Source: Scatosoma sp045533485
Lineage (GTDB): Bacteria; Bacillota; Clostridia; Christensenellales; Borkfalkiaceae
Reading direction: 5' to 3'
Length of the DNA: 64,000 bases
Assembly (NCBI GenBank): GCA_045533485.1
Contig: JAZSHX010000040.1
Span: forward strand, 3,583 to 67,582
Each line of letters starts with the position of its first letter. Position 1 is the first letter of the stretch. Below the pieces are notes generated by a model, which searched no databases, had not been told where the DNA came from, and saw nothing but the letters and a program-made list of their open reading frames with translations. Positions 48,651 through 57,848 of this stretch are shown here, piece by piece. The translations under genes were made by a program, and so were the position numbers.

Positions 48651-49589
48651 TTATAAATTGATTGTTTGTACTACCGTGTATTCGCAACGCACGCGATAGC
48701 CCGTTTGCAAGGGCGTAGCCACTACCGATTGCAAGCAATCGTTTTCGGTCAACGCGATTTGTAAATACGCCTGCGCAAACGCCTGTTCTTGCGTTTCCAC
48801 GTCGAAGGCCTGTTCGTACGTACACGCGATATAGGCGCGCGCGACGACATCGACGTTTTTCCGTTCTCCGCTCTCCGTTTGCACGTACGCCCCGACCAGC
48901 GTATCGCCTGCCTGCACGCTATCCCCCGCTTTTTTCAAAAGCGTTCCGCTAAGCGCTGTGAGCGAGAGCAACGTTCCCGAGCGGCTTGCTTTCATATCGC
49001 CGTGCACACGCATTTCGCCCAAGAAAGGCGACAGCTGTATTTCCACGTACAAAAATACGCCGTGTTTTTGCAAGGAACAAAACTCTACGTTGGGTATACG
49101 CAACAATTCCGCTGTTACGCCGTCCGCCTTTTTTGCATCGTAAGGCATAAACAGCTTTACGCCGTGATTTTCAAGCGCCATACGCGCTTCGCGCGCATAC
49201 GTGGTGTCGCCTACCGTTTTCACGCCCAGCACCAAGCCGTCCGCGTACAGCGTTCCCACGCAAAATACTAGCGCGCCCAAAAGCAGCCCGATGCGGTTTT
49301 TCAGCTTTTCCACATATTTTGCAAGCCCCACCGCGCCCGTTTTTTGCGCAATATACGAAGTATATTCGCCTATATTATAGCACATGGACGGGAAAATTGC
49401 AAAAACTTTTTGACAATCTTTTGCGTTTACAAGCAAAACTATCTCGTTTTTTTGCGTTTTTTTGACGTTATATACAGGAATTTGCGCTCTTTTCAGCCGC
49501 AACAGCGCACGCTCGGGCATATTGCCTTGAATACGGAATTTATGCTTCCCCCAAGAGAAAAAGCAAACGCCTTCACGGATAATTTTCAT
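48651..49589 (-). CDS. yqfD: Sporulation protein YqfD
   Basis: 312 residues. In Bacillus subtilis it is expressed in the mother cell. One membrane segment near residue 98 (RIGLLLGALVFCVGTLYADG) is followed by an extracytoplasmic part with GDTVQ-type DSVQAGDTLVGAY and repeated beta-strands. NVKKTQKNEIVLLV and TGAVGLAKYVEKL match the family N-terminus. It overlaps yqfC by 4 bp (ATGA). It supports descent from spore-formers; sporulation itself is inferred. Confidence 0.88.
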   Translation of the reverse strand: MKIIREGVCFFSWGKHKFRIQGNMPERALLRLKRAQIPVYNVKKTQKNEIVLLVNAKDCQKVFAIFPSMCYNIGEYTSYIAQKTGAVGLAKYVEKLKNRIGLLLGALVFCVGTLYADGLVLGVKTVGDTTYAREARMALENHGVKLFMPYDAKKADGVTAELLRIPNVEFCSLQKHGVFLYVEIQLSPFLGEMRVHGDMKASRSGTLLSLTALSGTLLKKAGDSVQAGDTLVGAYVQTESGERKNVDVVARAYIACTYEQAFDVETQEQAFAQAYLQIALTENDCLQSVVATPLQTGYRVRCEYTVVQTINL

Positions 49590-49849
49590 ATCGGCGTTCC
49601 GTCCTTGCCGAAAAATTGCACGGCGCGCACTTTGCCTTTCAGCCGTAAATCCCCGTCGCAATATTTCCCGATAGACAAATCCACGCCGTCGATTTGCAGG
49701 CTGGCGTGCGGAAAATACAGCACGATTTGTTCGCTGGAAAAATCCCCCACCGCTTTTACGCCTTCAAAATACCCACCGCCGCCTATCCACAGCGTACAGC
49801 GCGACGTTTTTACGTTTTCTTCCCCGACAATCTCTTTGAAAAGCTCCAT
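49586..49849 (-). CDS. yqfC: Sporulation protein YqfC
   Basis: 87 residues, standard size. The family core is LWIGGGGYFEGVKAVGDFSSEQIVLYFPHASLQIDGVDLSIGKY, which matches YabP/YqfC. The start at 49849 has AAGGGGG; the 12 upstream in-frame codons are not used. It is the first gene of the yqfC-yqfD-phoH-HD-ybeY-era-yqzL-recO string. Confidence 0.93.
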   Translation of the reverse strand: MELFKEIVGEENVKTSRCTLWIGGGGYFEGVKAVGDFSSEQIVLYFPHASLQIDGVDLSIGKYCDGDLRLKGKVRAVQFFGKDGTPI

Positions 49850-49943
49850 ACACGCCCCCTTTTTGGTTAGTATATGCAAGCGCAAAAACAGATATTACAA
49901 CAAAAAACCATGGGGCAGGTACGTGTTGACTTAATCGTTTACA

Positions 49944-51665
49944 TCAAGCAAATTGCCCATTGTACAGCGTTGCATACGCGCCGCCCTTTTGCAGCAGCTG
50001 CGCGTGTTTGCCCATTTCCACCACCTTGCCGTTTTCCATCACCAAAATGACGTCGGCGTTCAAAATGGTGGAAAGCCGATGCGCTACGATAAAGGTAGTT
50101 CTGCCTTGCATAAGCGTGTGAAATGCGTCGCTTATCTTCATTTCCGTGCGCGTGTCGATAGACGAAGTGGCTTCGTCTAAAATGAGCATAGGCGGCAGGG
50201 AAAGCATAATCCGCGCGATACACAAAAGCTGTTTTTGTCCTTCGGACAAAGCGCCGTGTTCACTCAAAATCGTATCGTAGCCCTTTTCCATACGCTTGAA
50301 AAAGCTATGCGCGTGCGCCGCTTTCGCCGCCGCTATCATTTGTTCATCCGTTGCGTTGGGCGCACCCATTTTAATATTTTCGCGCACCGTGCCGTATTTG
50401 AGCCACGTTTCCTGCAAAACCATACCGTAATTTTCACGTAGGGATTTGCGCGTTACGTCGCGCACGTCGTTGCCGTCTACGCAAATTGCGCCCGATTGCA
50501 CGTCGTAAAAGCGCATCAAAAGATTGATAAGCGTCGTTTTTCCGCTACCCGTTCTACCCACGATTGCCACGCGCGAACCCGATTGCACCTGCAAGGACAA
50601 GTCTTCAATCAGCGGTTTATCCGCGTTGTAAGAAAAATACACGTTATCAAGCAACACGTTGCCTTGCGCATTTTGCAAAGTTTTATTTTCCGTGTCCGTC
50701 GGCTCTTCCTGCTCGTCGATAAACGCGAAAATCCGCGCCGCGCAAACAAACGAACCCTTGAGTTCGGTAATCACGCCCGAAATTTCGTTAAAGGGCTTGG
50801 TGTATTGATTTGCATACGATAAAAATTTGGTCAGTCCGCCTACGGTAAAGCCGCCGCCTGCCACGTGAAACGCACCCAACAGCGCCACTGCCGCGTACAC
50901 CAAATTATTGATAAACCGCGTAGACGGGTTGGTAAGCGAAGAATAGAAGGTAGCGTTGAGCGACGCCTTTTCCAAGCGTTCGTTGATTTGCGCAAATACG
51001 CGCTCGTTTTCCTGTTCGTGCGCAAACGCTTGCGTGGTTTTAAGCCCCGAAACGGCTTCTTCCGTGAAGGAAGTTTGCTCCGCGCGCGCCGCCGCCTGCT
51101 CTACGAAAAACTTATGCGTATGCGTAGCGACAAACCGCGCCACGAACAAGGACGCAGGCGTTAAAACAATCACCAACAGCGCAATTTTCCAGTTGGTCAA
51201 AAGCATAAAGGCAATCGTGCCCAAAATGGTCGTCAAGCCCGTGAAAAACTGCGTAAAACCCATCAGCAAACCGTCGGCGAACTGATCGGCGTCCGCCGTC
51301 ACCCTGCTCACCGTATCGCCGTGGCCGTGCGTATCAATGTACTTTAAAGGCAGCTTGCCTATCTTATCAAAAGCGTCTTTGCGCAAATCGCGTACTACGT
51401 GACAGGAAACGTAATTGTTGCACAAGCTCATCAGCCACTGTGCGATTGCCGAAACGCCCACTGCCACCGCAACGGATATAAAAGTGCGTTGCAATGTTGC
51501 CCAGTCCACGCCGTTTTGCACAATACAGTCAATCGCGTCGCCGAACAGCACAGGCACCAGCAACGCGCCTGCCACCGACACAAGCGCAAAGAAAATACTG
51601 CCAGCCAAGGCAAGGGGATATTTGCCCACGTAAGAAAGTACGCGTTTTAAGGTAGAGTTTTTCAT
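49944..51665 (-). CDS. ABC exporter half-transporter, subunit B
   Basis: 573 residues: a six-segment membrane domain (1-320) and an ATPase domain. Walker A GRTGSGKTTLINLL and Walker B MLILDEATSSID are intact, with the catalytic Glu. The signature is degenerate (LSEGQ instead of LSGGQ). It overlaps the other half by 4 bp. The two together look like a heterodimeric multidrug or lipid exporter with one impaired ATP site. Substrate unknown. Confidence 0.94.
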   Translation of the reverse strand: MKNSTLKRVLSYVGKYPLALAGSIFFALVSVAGALLVPVLFGDAIDCIVQNGVDWATLQRTFISVAVAVGVSAIAQWLMSLCNNYVSCHVVRDLRKDAFDKIGKLPLKYIDTHGHGDTVSRVTADADQFADGLLMGFTQFFTGLTTILGTIAFMLLTNWKIALLVIVLTPASLFVARFVATHTHKFFVEQAAARAEQTSFTEEAVSGLKTTQAFAHEQENERVFAQINERLEKASLNATFYSSLTNPSTRFINNLVYAAVALLGAFHVAGGGFTVGGLTKFLSYANQYTKPFNEISGVITELKGSFVCAARIFAFIDEQEEPTDTENKTLQNAQGNVLLDNVYFSYNADKPLIEDLSLQVQSGSRVAIVGRTGSGKTTLINLLMRFYDVQSGAICVDGNDVRDVTRKSLRENYGMVLQETWLKYGTVRENIKMGAPNATDEQMIAAAKAAHAHSFFKRMEKGYDTILSEHGALSEGQKQLLCIARIMLSLPPMLILDEATSSIDTRTEMKISDAFHTLMQGRTTFIVAHRLSTILNADVILVMENGKVVEMGKHAQLLQKGGAYATLYNGQFA

Positions 51666-53407
51666 ACCGCACCCCCTTCTTCGCCGTATTGCGAACGGTA
51701 AATTTCGCGGTACACTTCACACGTTTGCATCAGCGTTTCGTGCGTACCTACGCCCACCGCTGCGCCGTCGTCCAAAACGATAATTTTGTCCGCGTCGCGT
51801 ACAGACGAAGTACGTTGCGACACGATAAACACCGTCGTTTTCAACGCGCGTATGGCTTTACGCAAAGCCGCGTCCGTGGCATAATCCAACGCGGAAGAAC
51901 TGTCATCCAAAATTAAAATTTCGGGTTGCCGTACCAAAGCGCGCGCAATCGTCAAGCGTTGCTTTTGACCGCCGGAGAAGTTTTTGCCGCCCTGCGCCAC
52001 CGCCGCGTCCAAACCGCCTTTTTCGGCGATAAACGCATCCGCCTGCGCAATTTTGAGCGCTTCCCAAAGCGCTTCATCCGTTGCGTCCGCTTTGCCCCAC
52101 AACAAATTATCGCGCACCGTGCCCTTGAATAACACCGCCTTTTGCGGTACAATACCGATGCGTTCGCGTAAATACGGTTGCAAGCCCTTTTCGCGCACGT
52201 TTTTGCCGCCCACGCATACCTGCCCTGCGCTTACGTCGTAAAAATGCGGCAAAGCGTTAATGAGCGTCGTTTTCCCACTGCCCGTACCGCCGATAACGCC
52301 TATCGTTTGTCCGCGTTCTGCCGTAAAGGAAATATGTTCAATGGCAGGTTCGGCGTTTTGCGTATATTGCACGGACACATTATCAAAAACGATAAACGGC
52401 TTATCCGTTTCCCCGTCGCCGTCTTCGTCTGTTTGCAAGGACGGCTGCATTTCCAGCACCGCTTGAATACGGCTTCCGCACGCCGCCGCCTTAGTAATGG
52501 TGACAATCAAGTTGGCAAGCTTGATAAGCTCAATCAAAATTTGCCCCATCAGGTTGTACAGCGCAATTACGCTCCCCTGCGAAAGCGCACCGCCGTCTAC
52601 GCGGATAGCGCCCGTGTACAAAAGCAAAATGATTGCGCCGTTGACAAGCACGAACGTTAAAGGGTTGGTGATAGCGGCAATCGCGCCGACGAACTTTCTC
52701 TCTTTCGTCAAACTATCGTTGCGCGTAGCAAACGCTTTGCGTTCGCTTTCTTCCCTGCAAAAAGCGCGAAGCACTCTTGCCCCCGTCAAATTTTCACGCG
52801 TAGAAAGCACTACGGCGTCTAATTTGGACTGCGCCTTTTTGTATAAGGGCATACAAATCCCCATCACGGCAAATACGACTACCGCCAACGCAAAAATGGC
52901 AAGCGCGAACACACCGATACTTTTCGGGTCAATAAAGAAGCCCGTAATCATCGCGCCGAACACGATAAAAGGGGAACGCAAAAACAAACGCAAGGTCAAA
53001 TTGACGCCCGATTGAAATTTATCCACGTCGCCCGTCATACGCGTGAGCATCGTCGCCGTACCCATATTGTCAATATCTTTATAAGAAAGCGATTGCAGTT
53101 TCTTAAACAGCGCAAAACGAATACTTGCCGACACGCCCGTCGCCGTTTTTGCCGCAAAATATTGCGCAATCACCGCAAACAAAAATCCAAATAACCCGAA
53201 CGCCGCCAACACCAAACACATCTTGACGATATACGGCTTGTCCGCATACGGGTAACCCCCGTTTTCAAACGCGCCCAAGCCGCGGTCGACGATCAATCCT
53301 ACGATAATAGGCACAAGCAGTTCAAAGGTCGCTTCTAATAATTTGAAAAGCGGCCCTAATATGCTTTGCCATTTATACGCTTTGAAATATGGTAATAACT
53401 TTCTCAT
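51662..53407 (-). CDS. ABC exporter half-transporter, subunit A
   Basis: 581 residues. Six membrane segments, then an ATPase domain with Walker A GGTGSGKTTLINAL and a canonical signature FSGGQKQR. Walker B is ILILDDSSSALD, so the catalytic Glu is Asp. This is complementary to subunit B, as in TM287/288-type heterodimers. The start at 53407 (MRKLLPYFKAYKW) has TTTAGGAG. A TATAAT lies at 53438-53443 with a weak TTGCGT 18 bp further upstream. Confidence 0.94.
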   Translation of the reverse strand: MRKLLPYFKAYKWQSILGPLFKLLEATFELLVPIIVGLIVDRGLGAFENGGYPYADKPYIVKMCLVLAAFGLFGFLFAVIAQYFAAKTATGVSASIRFALFKKLQSLSYKDIDNMGTATMLTRMTGDVDKFQSGVNLTLRLFLRSPFIVFGAMITGFFIDPKSIGVFALAIFALAVVVFAVMGICMPLYKKAQSKLDAVVLSTRENLTGARVLRAFCREESERKAFATRNDSLTKERKFVGAIAAITNPLTFVLVNGAIILLLYTGAIRVDGGALSQGSVIALYNLMGQILIELIKLANLIVTITKAAACGSRIQAVLEMQPSLQTDEDGDGETDKPFIVFDNVSVQYTQNAEPAIEHISFTAERGQTIGVIGGTGSGKTTLINALPHFYDVSAGQVCVGGKNVREKGLQPYLRERIGIVPQKAVLFKGTVRDNLLWGKADATDEALWEALKIAQADAFIAEKGGLDAAVAQGGKNFSGGQKQRLTIARALVRQPEILILDDSSSALDYATDAALRKAIRALKTTVFIVSQRTSSVRDADKIIVLDDGAAVGVGTHETLMQTCEVYREIYRSQYGEEGGAV

Positions 53408-53485
53408 AAAACTCCTAAAGCGCTCTCGCTTGCATGTATTATAACACATACGCGCGCGAAAACGCAACAAAAACACCGCGAAAAA

Positions 53486-53519
53486 ATGAAAAACGGAGTA
53501 ATGTTACTCCGTTTTTTTA
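53486..53519. terminator. Terminator between the TPR protein gene and the ABC exporter
   Basis: Stem AAAAACGGAGTAA/TTACTCCGTTTTT with a 2-nt loop, T-rich on both strands. It lies after the stop at 53576 on the minus strand. Confidence 0.85.
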
Positions 53520-53575
53520 ACTTTTTTGTTAAATATTTACCATCGCACACACGCACGTAGCGCGTTTGACGCCGT

Positions 53576-54523
53576 TTATTTTTCGTCCGTCTTTTGCATG
53601 CTCGTGAGTAAAAACCCCTTATAAATGGCTTTGAGCGCCCTGATTTCCACCAAACGCTGTCCTTCTTCCGTGGACGAAATGCGTTCGTTAGCTCTGCGAA
53701 TACGCAACACGTTGAACATCTTGTTGGAAACGATTAAAAACACGATAAAAAACAGGAAGCTCGCCGCACCGCAAATAATCGTCGGCAGGATAAACCTATC
53801 GTCCTTGACCGTCGGGATTTTCAACGCAAACACAATCGCCAAAACCAAACACGCAACCAAGGGCAAGCCGGCAATCGCCGTGTGTAAAGCCGTTTTCTTT
53901 AAGCGGTCTTTGAGCACTGCACGACGGGCGATTTGCTTGCTTTCCACGTTTTCAACCAAAGGTTGTTCTTCCGCTTCCAGCTCCTGCATACGCGTTGCAA
54001 ACGCCGTTTGATATTGCTCGCGCAAAATATCCACCGCTTTATAGCCAACGTCCGCTTCCAAATTTTCAAAATCGGCGTTGACGTATTCTTCCGCAAGCGC
54101 GTCGGGGTTGGTAAAATCAGCAGTTTTCGCACGCCAGTAGCCCACCGACGCCTGCGTGGGCTCGTCATCCAGCCAAAGCGCCTTTTCAAACTGCAATTCC
54201 GCCGCGTGGTAGCTACCCGTTGCCAAGTGTTCTTCCCCTTCGCGGCAATATTTTTTGTATTCTTCCAAACGCGCCGCCGCGTCTTCTTCACGGCGTTTTT
54301 TGAGCGCCATCGCTTCTTCGGGCGTAAGCGTAGCCAACTCTTCGTCGTCTTCATCCCCGTCAAACACAGGAAACTCAAACAACGCTTCTTCCATTTCTTC
54401 CGGTTCTTCCGTGGTTTGCACTTCGCCGTCCACTTCCGCGTCCGTCACGTCTACAAACCCGTCCTTGGTCTTTTTCAGCTTGACGCCGCGGCCGTATTCA
54501 TCATCGATAATTCTTTCTTCCAT
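53576..54523 (-). CDS. Membrane protein with acidic N-terminus and TPR-like helices
   Basis: 315 residues, not recognised as a named family. Residues 1-90 are very acidic. Residues 85-190 have a TPR-like helical pair (YKKYCREGEEHLATGSYHAAELQFEKALWLDD). Two membrane segments lie at about 215-235 and 248-270, and a cytoplasmic helical tail ends the protein. It is 13 bp downstream of ispE and probably cotranscribed with it. Confidence 0.65.
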   Translation of the reverse strand: MEERIIDDEYGRGVKLKKTKDGFVDVTDAEVDGEVQTTEEPEEMEEALFEFPVFDGDEDDEELATLTPEEAMALKKRREEDAAARLEEYKKYCREGEEHLATGSYHAAELQFEKALWLDDEPTQASVGYWRAKTADFTNPDALAEEYVNADFENLEADVGYKAVDILREQYQTAFATRMQELEAEEQPLVENVESKQIARRAVLKDRLKKTALHTAIAGLPLVACLVLAIVFALKIPTVKDDRFILPTIICGAASFLFFIVFLIVSNKMFNVLRIRRANERISSTEEGQRLVEIRALKAIYKGFLLTSMQKTDEK

Positions 54524-54536
54524 ATTTTTCTCCTAT

Positions 54537-55460
54537 TTATTCGTTTGCGTTTTCCGTTTCTTCTTTGGAAAGCACGAACGGATTTCTCCAAGCTTTTTTC
54601 TCGCGCGGTACGATGGTTTTTATCACCTGCGCGCGCAATTTTCCTTTCACTCTACTCTTTGCCCACGCACAAAGCTCTTTATGTTCAAAAAGCGCCAACA
54701 CGCCGCTACCGCTGCCTGTCATTACCGCGCCGATAGGCGAAAAGGAAAGCGCCGTTTCCATCGCGTTTTGCACGTCGCAATTCAGGCGCGCCGCAGGCAA
54801 ATACAAATCGTTCGTCAAATACCTGCCCACGTCGTTTATGCGGTTTTCCTGCAAACAGGCAAGCAAATTTTCCGTTGCGTTTTCTATCGTTTTCGGCGTG
54901 GGATTTGCGTCGTATTCCTTATAACACGCCCCCGATGAAACGGACGAACGGGGCGTTAAAAGCAAGAAATGCAACTCATTTGCAAGGGGCAGTTTTTCCA
55001 CTTGATTGCCGCGGCCGCGCATACGCGCAAAACCGCCGTCCAGCATATACCGCGTATCGCTGCCAAGCGCATCGGCAAGCTCTTCAACCGCCTTTCTATC
55101 GTCAATTTTATACAGCTTTGCCATGCCGTTCAGCACCCCTGCAACGTCGGCAGACGAACCGCCAAGCCCTGCGCCGATAGGGATATTCTTATACACCGTA
55201 ATATACGCGCCGTCCACCCCGAACCGTTTAGAAAACAGCTCCGCCGCCTTCAAAGCGTTGTTGTCTTGGGGCGCAATATTTTCACTGCCCTGTCCGTGCA
55301 TCGTGACAGACGAAAGTGCGCCTTTGCGTTTTCTCAAAACGATATAATCAAACAAATCCACGCTGGACACCAACGAATCCAGCATATGATATCCGTCCTT
55401 TTGCCCAACGATTTCCAACGTTAAATTGATTTTTGCATACGCCTTGATACGAACTGCCAT
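54537..55460 (-). CDS. ispE: 4-diphosphocytidyl-2-C-methyl-D-erythritol kinase
   Basis: 307 residues, GHMP kinase fold. Fourth step of the MEP pathway. KAYAKINLTLEIVGQKDGYH is the N-terminal signature. PIGAGLGGSSADVAGVL is the ATP loop, and VMTGSGSGVLALF is motif 3. The start at 55460 has AAAGGA; the longer form reads through the upstream terminator. The C-terminal tail is a little extended. Confidence 0.96.
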   Translation of the reverse strand: MAVRIKAYAKINLTLEIVGQKDGYHMLDSLVSSVDLFDYIVLRKRKGALSSVTMHGQGSENIAPQDNNALKAAELFSKRFGVDGAYITVYKNIPIGAGLGGSSADVAGVLNGMAKLYKIDDRKAVEELADALGSDTRYMLDGGFARMRGRGNQVEKLPLANELHFLLLTPRSSVSSGACYKEYDANPTPKTIENATENLLACLQENRINDVGRYLTNDLYLPAARLNCDVQNAMETALSFSPIGAVMTGSGSGVLALFEHKELCAWAKSRVKGKLRAQVIKTIVPREKKAWRNPFVLSKEETENANE

Positions 55461-55472
55461 AACGTTTCCTTT

Positions 55473-55503
55473 AAAAATACGGCAGGGAAACACCCCTGCC
55501 GTA
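55473..55503 (-). terminator. Terminator between the SPOCS/LysM gene and ispE
   Basis: Perfect stem TACGGCAGGG (55478-55487) / CCCTGCCGTA (55494-55503), T-run on the minus strand directly before the ispE ribosome binding site. It may also limit read-through into ispE. Confidence 0.85.
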
Positions 55504-55585
55504 CGGTTTGTTCTATGGTATTGTACCACATTTTTACACAAATTTCAATATATTCAAAGCGTATTTTGCGTAATTTTTACGAAAA

Positions 55586-57073
55586 TCAATGCAACTGCCG
55601 ATAAATAAAGATACTTTCGCCCTGTTTGACGGGAAATTGCAGGTTAGGATTACTCTTCACTACTTCGTCGGGATCGCATTGTAAACGCTTCGCCACGTCC
55701 CAAAGCGTTTCCCCTGCATACAAAACGTACATAGACACCGCCGCGTCCTTTGCCGCGCGCGTTTCCCCTTCTTCCACCGTTTGCACGTACGACCACTGCG
55801 TTTCAGTATAGCTGTGCAAACAAATTTTCAGCGTAGCTTCCGCTTCCGTTTGCCCGTCCTTTCTGCGGCGTACGTTCAAACCGCACACCAAAACGTCCGC
55901 TTCGGCGCTATCGCCCACCACGTCCAACGGGAACACAAACGGCAGGGACAGCGCCCCCGTTTTATAGCTTCCGTCCGCGCCCTTGAATAAAAGCTGCGCA
56001 AGCACTGCGCCTTCCGCTTCAAATCCGTTATCGCCTTTTTTGCATACCGCTTCCCCACGCGGAAGCAACGCGCCCAAAAGCGTGCACTCTCCGTCCGCGT
56101 CCATAGAAACCGAGCAAATTCCGCTCACCCTTTCCGTAAATTTTGCACTGTTCGTCAAATACCTGCCCCCTTCGTTCGCCTTTTTTAAGGCAATTTCGGC
56201 TACAGGCGAAAAGGCGTCGGTCACCAGCGTAACCGTATCTTTGGCGTGCAAATAACAATCGGCGGAAAGACAATAGGAAAAGCGCACGGCGCTCTTGCCC
56301 CGTTCTTCGTCCACGTCCGCGTCGATTTGCGCGCTCTTGACAACCACTCTTGCGCTTGCCTGCAAATCCCCGAACGCTTCTTCGCTGGAAATTTGCATAC
56401 GCACGGGAATTAACCGTTCGTACGAACAAATGCAATTGTCGGCTTTGAGTACGCAAACGTTCAAAGCAAGATCTCCTTCCACTTCAATTTGACCAGCGGA
56501 CGCGCGCACGTGCGTTGCAATTACCTTTTCCGTATGCATCAACACGTCGCCGACGTAGTCCATTTCAAACGTATCTTCGCCGTCCACTTCCCCCGTCACG
56601 CACACGCACTTGCAAATTTGCTGCTGCTCTTTCTTGGCAATTACGTTTTCACCGCCGCTTAAATATTCCACTTGCTTACCGCCGTACACGACGCTTTCCG
56701 CATCCACCACGACGGACACGTACAAGCCCGAACCTTCACGGCGAGTAAACGCGTTGTCCGTGTTGAACGCTACCTTTGCAAAGCACGCAGGCGTCACAGC
56801 GCCCCCTTCCGCTTTATGGAAAAACTCTACGCCGCGTTCCGCGCGGCAAACGTTATGCTCCCCGTCTTCGTATACGATATTGATAAGCACTTTGCCCCCG
56901 TAGCGCACTTCGCCGTCTGCGCACGCGCTTTCCGTCGGCATCGCCACCGCTTGCACGGCAAGCACGCTTCCGATTTCACTGCCGGGCAAACGGCATTCCA
57001 CCATCGATTGACTGTGCAAACGGCACACTTCGCCCGTATAGCGATACGTTTCATATTGCGGTTTCATTGACAT
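55586..57073 (-). CDS. SPOCS (DUF3794) and LysM domain protein, SipL-like
   Basis: 495 residues. Repeated DUF3794-type beta-rich units: about residues 30-150 (GKVLINIVYEDGEHNVCRAERGVEFFHKAE), 170-290 and 300-430 (VLAQLLFKGADGSYKTGALSLPFVFPLD). A C-terminal LysM follows (MYVLYAGETLWDVAKRLQCDPDEVVKSNPNLQFPVKQGESIFI). The layout is that of SipL, the spore coat morphogenetic protein of clostridia that binds SpoIVA. Start at 57073 (MSMKPQYE) with AAAAGGGAG. The role in sporulation is inferred. Confidence 0.85.
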   Translation of the reverse strand: MSMKPQYETYRYTGEVCRLHSQSMVECRLPGSEIGSVLAVQAVAMPTESACADGEVRYGGKVLINIVYEDGEHNVCRAERGVEFFHKAEGGAVTPACFAKVAFNTDNAFTRREGSGLYVSVVVDAESVVYGGKQVEYLSGGENVIAKKEQQQICKCVCVTGEVDGEDTFEMDYVGDVLMHTEKVIATHVRASAGQIEVEGDLALNVCVLKADNCICSYERLIPVRMQISSEEAFGDLQASARVVVKSAQIDADVDEERGKSAVRFSYCLSADCYLHAKDTVTLVTDAFSPVAEIALKKANEGGRYLTNSAKFTERVSGICSVSMDADGECTLLGALLPRGEAVCKKGDNGFEAEGAVLAQLLFKGADGSYKTGALSLPFVFPLDVVGDSAEADVLVCGLNVRRRKDGQTEAEATLKICLHSYTETQWSYVQTVEEGETRAAKDAAVSMYVLYAGETLWDVAKRLQCDPDEVVKSNPNLQFPVKQGESIFIYRQLH

Positions 57074-57219
57074 AATTTTCACTCCCTTTTGCGTTTTTTC
57101 GTCTTTCTATCCTACGCAAATGCAAGAAAAAATAGAACTGCGCAAGGGGATTTCCGCTAAAAAGTGAAAATTTTTCCAAACCGCGTATAAAGATAGGGAA
57201 TACGGGGCATACTTGGGTT

Positions 57220-57459
57220 ATGATTAAGCCGACAAAAAGAATTTCCGACGTTAAACAAATGGTCAAAAGCTGTTCCTTGCAACGCGTCGCCGTGCGCGTC
57301 AATTTAGGCAGGAACAAAATCGTAAGTTTCAGCGGTACGCTTTCGGGCGTGTATCCCGCGCTGTTCACCGTCAAACCCGACGATAAGGATTTTTTAGGCA
57401 AAACCGCCTATTCCTATTCCGACGTGTTATGCGGAAACGTAAAAATCAAAAAACTGTAA
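57220..57459 (+). CDS. veg: Veg family protein
   Basis: 79 residues, matching Veg of Bacillus (about 86). Motifs: ISDVKQMVKS, GRNKIVSFSGTLSGVYPALFTV and YSYSDVLCGNVKI. Veg affects biofilm matrix genes in Bacillus subtilis. The ribosome binding site is poor (GGGG 11 nt before the ATG). It is divergent from the SPOCS/LysM gene, with a 146-bp gap in which I see no consensus promoter. Confidence 0.85.
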   Translation: MIKPTKRISDVKQMVKSCSLQRVAVRVNLGRNKIVSFSGTLSGVYPALFTVKPDDKDFLGKTAYSYSDVLCGNVKIKKL

Positions 57460-57465
57460 AAAGTA

Positions 57466-57498
57466 ACCGCCTTGCTTACACAAGGCGGTCGCTTTTTT
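57466..57498 (+). terminator. Terminator of veg
   Basis: Perfect stem ACCGCCTTG/CAAGGCGGT, 6-nt loop, then CGCTTTTTT. Confidence 0.88.
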
Positions 57499-57564
57499 CT
57501 CAAACGCGTTTTTCTTTTGTTTTTTGTTGATATTGCTTATGTATTTAGCGCAATCTCTTTTTTC

Positions 57565-57711
57565 TTACTTTTCGTTTACAATAAGTTGAAAGGTTTTTCC
57601 GCCGATAAAACGAATATCCACCGTTTCGCCGTTTACTTCTACGCTTGCAACCAACACGTCCTTCAACGCGCAGGCAATTTCCGTCGCCAAGCTTTCTTTG
57701 GTAACCGTCAT
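57565..57711 (-). CDS. Small protein, 48 aa, partner of double-HTH regulators (locus 2)
   Basis: Not recognised. The helix TKESLATEIACALKDVL is followed by beta-type sequence (VASVEVNGETVDIRFIGG) and the end KTFQLIVNEK. It has a strong ribosome binding site (GGAGG) and a promoter TTGCAT-18-TATAAT (57759-57788). It is divergent from the double-HTH gene at 57849. It resembles the 54-aa protein at 36649 in size, layout and C-terminal pattern, though identity is low. Confidence 0.72.
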   Translation of the reverse strand: MTVTKESLATEIACALKDVLVASVEVNGETVDIRFIGGKTFQLIVNEK

Positions 57712-57758
57712 TTGTTCTTCCTCCTTGTTTATTTTTTCTCAACGTTGATTGTACTTAT

Positions 57759-57788
57759 ATTATACCACTCTTAATTTAGACAATGCAA
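57759..57788 (-). promoter_or_regulatory. Promoter of the 48-aa small protein gene
   Basis: TTGCAT (57783-57788), 18-bp spacer, TATAAT (57759-57764). The inverted repeat at 57775-57802 covers the -35 and part of the spacer. Confidence 0.7.
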
Positions 57789-57802
57789 GCATTTTGTCTA
57801 AA
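57775..57802. promoter_or_regulatory. Candidate operator of the double-HTH locus 2
   Basis: Perfect inverted repeat TTTAGACAA-N10-TTGTCTAAA between the divergent small-protein and regulator genes. The right arm contains TTTTGTC (57792-57798), the motif repeated upstream of the locus 1 regulator. Binding here would block the small-protein promoter. Confidence 0.6.
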
Positions 57803-57848
57803 AAGAGAGTAGGATATTTTGTAAGAAAAAGTCTTTGTTTGGTGGAAA

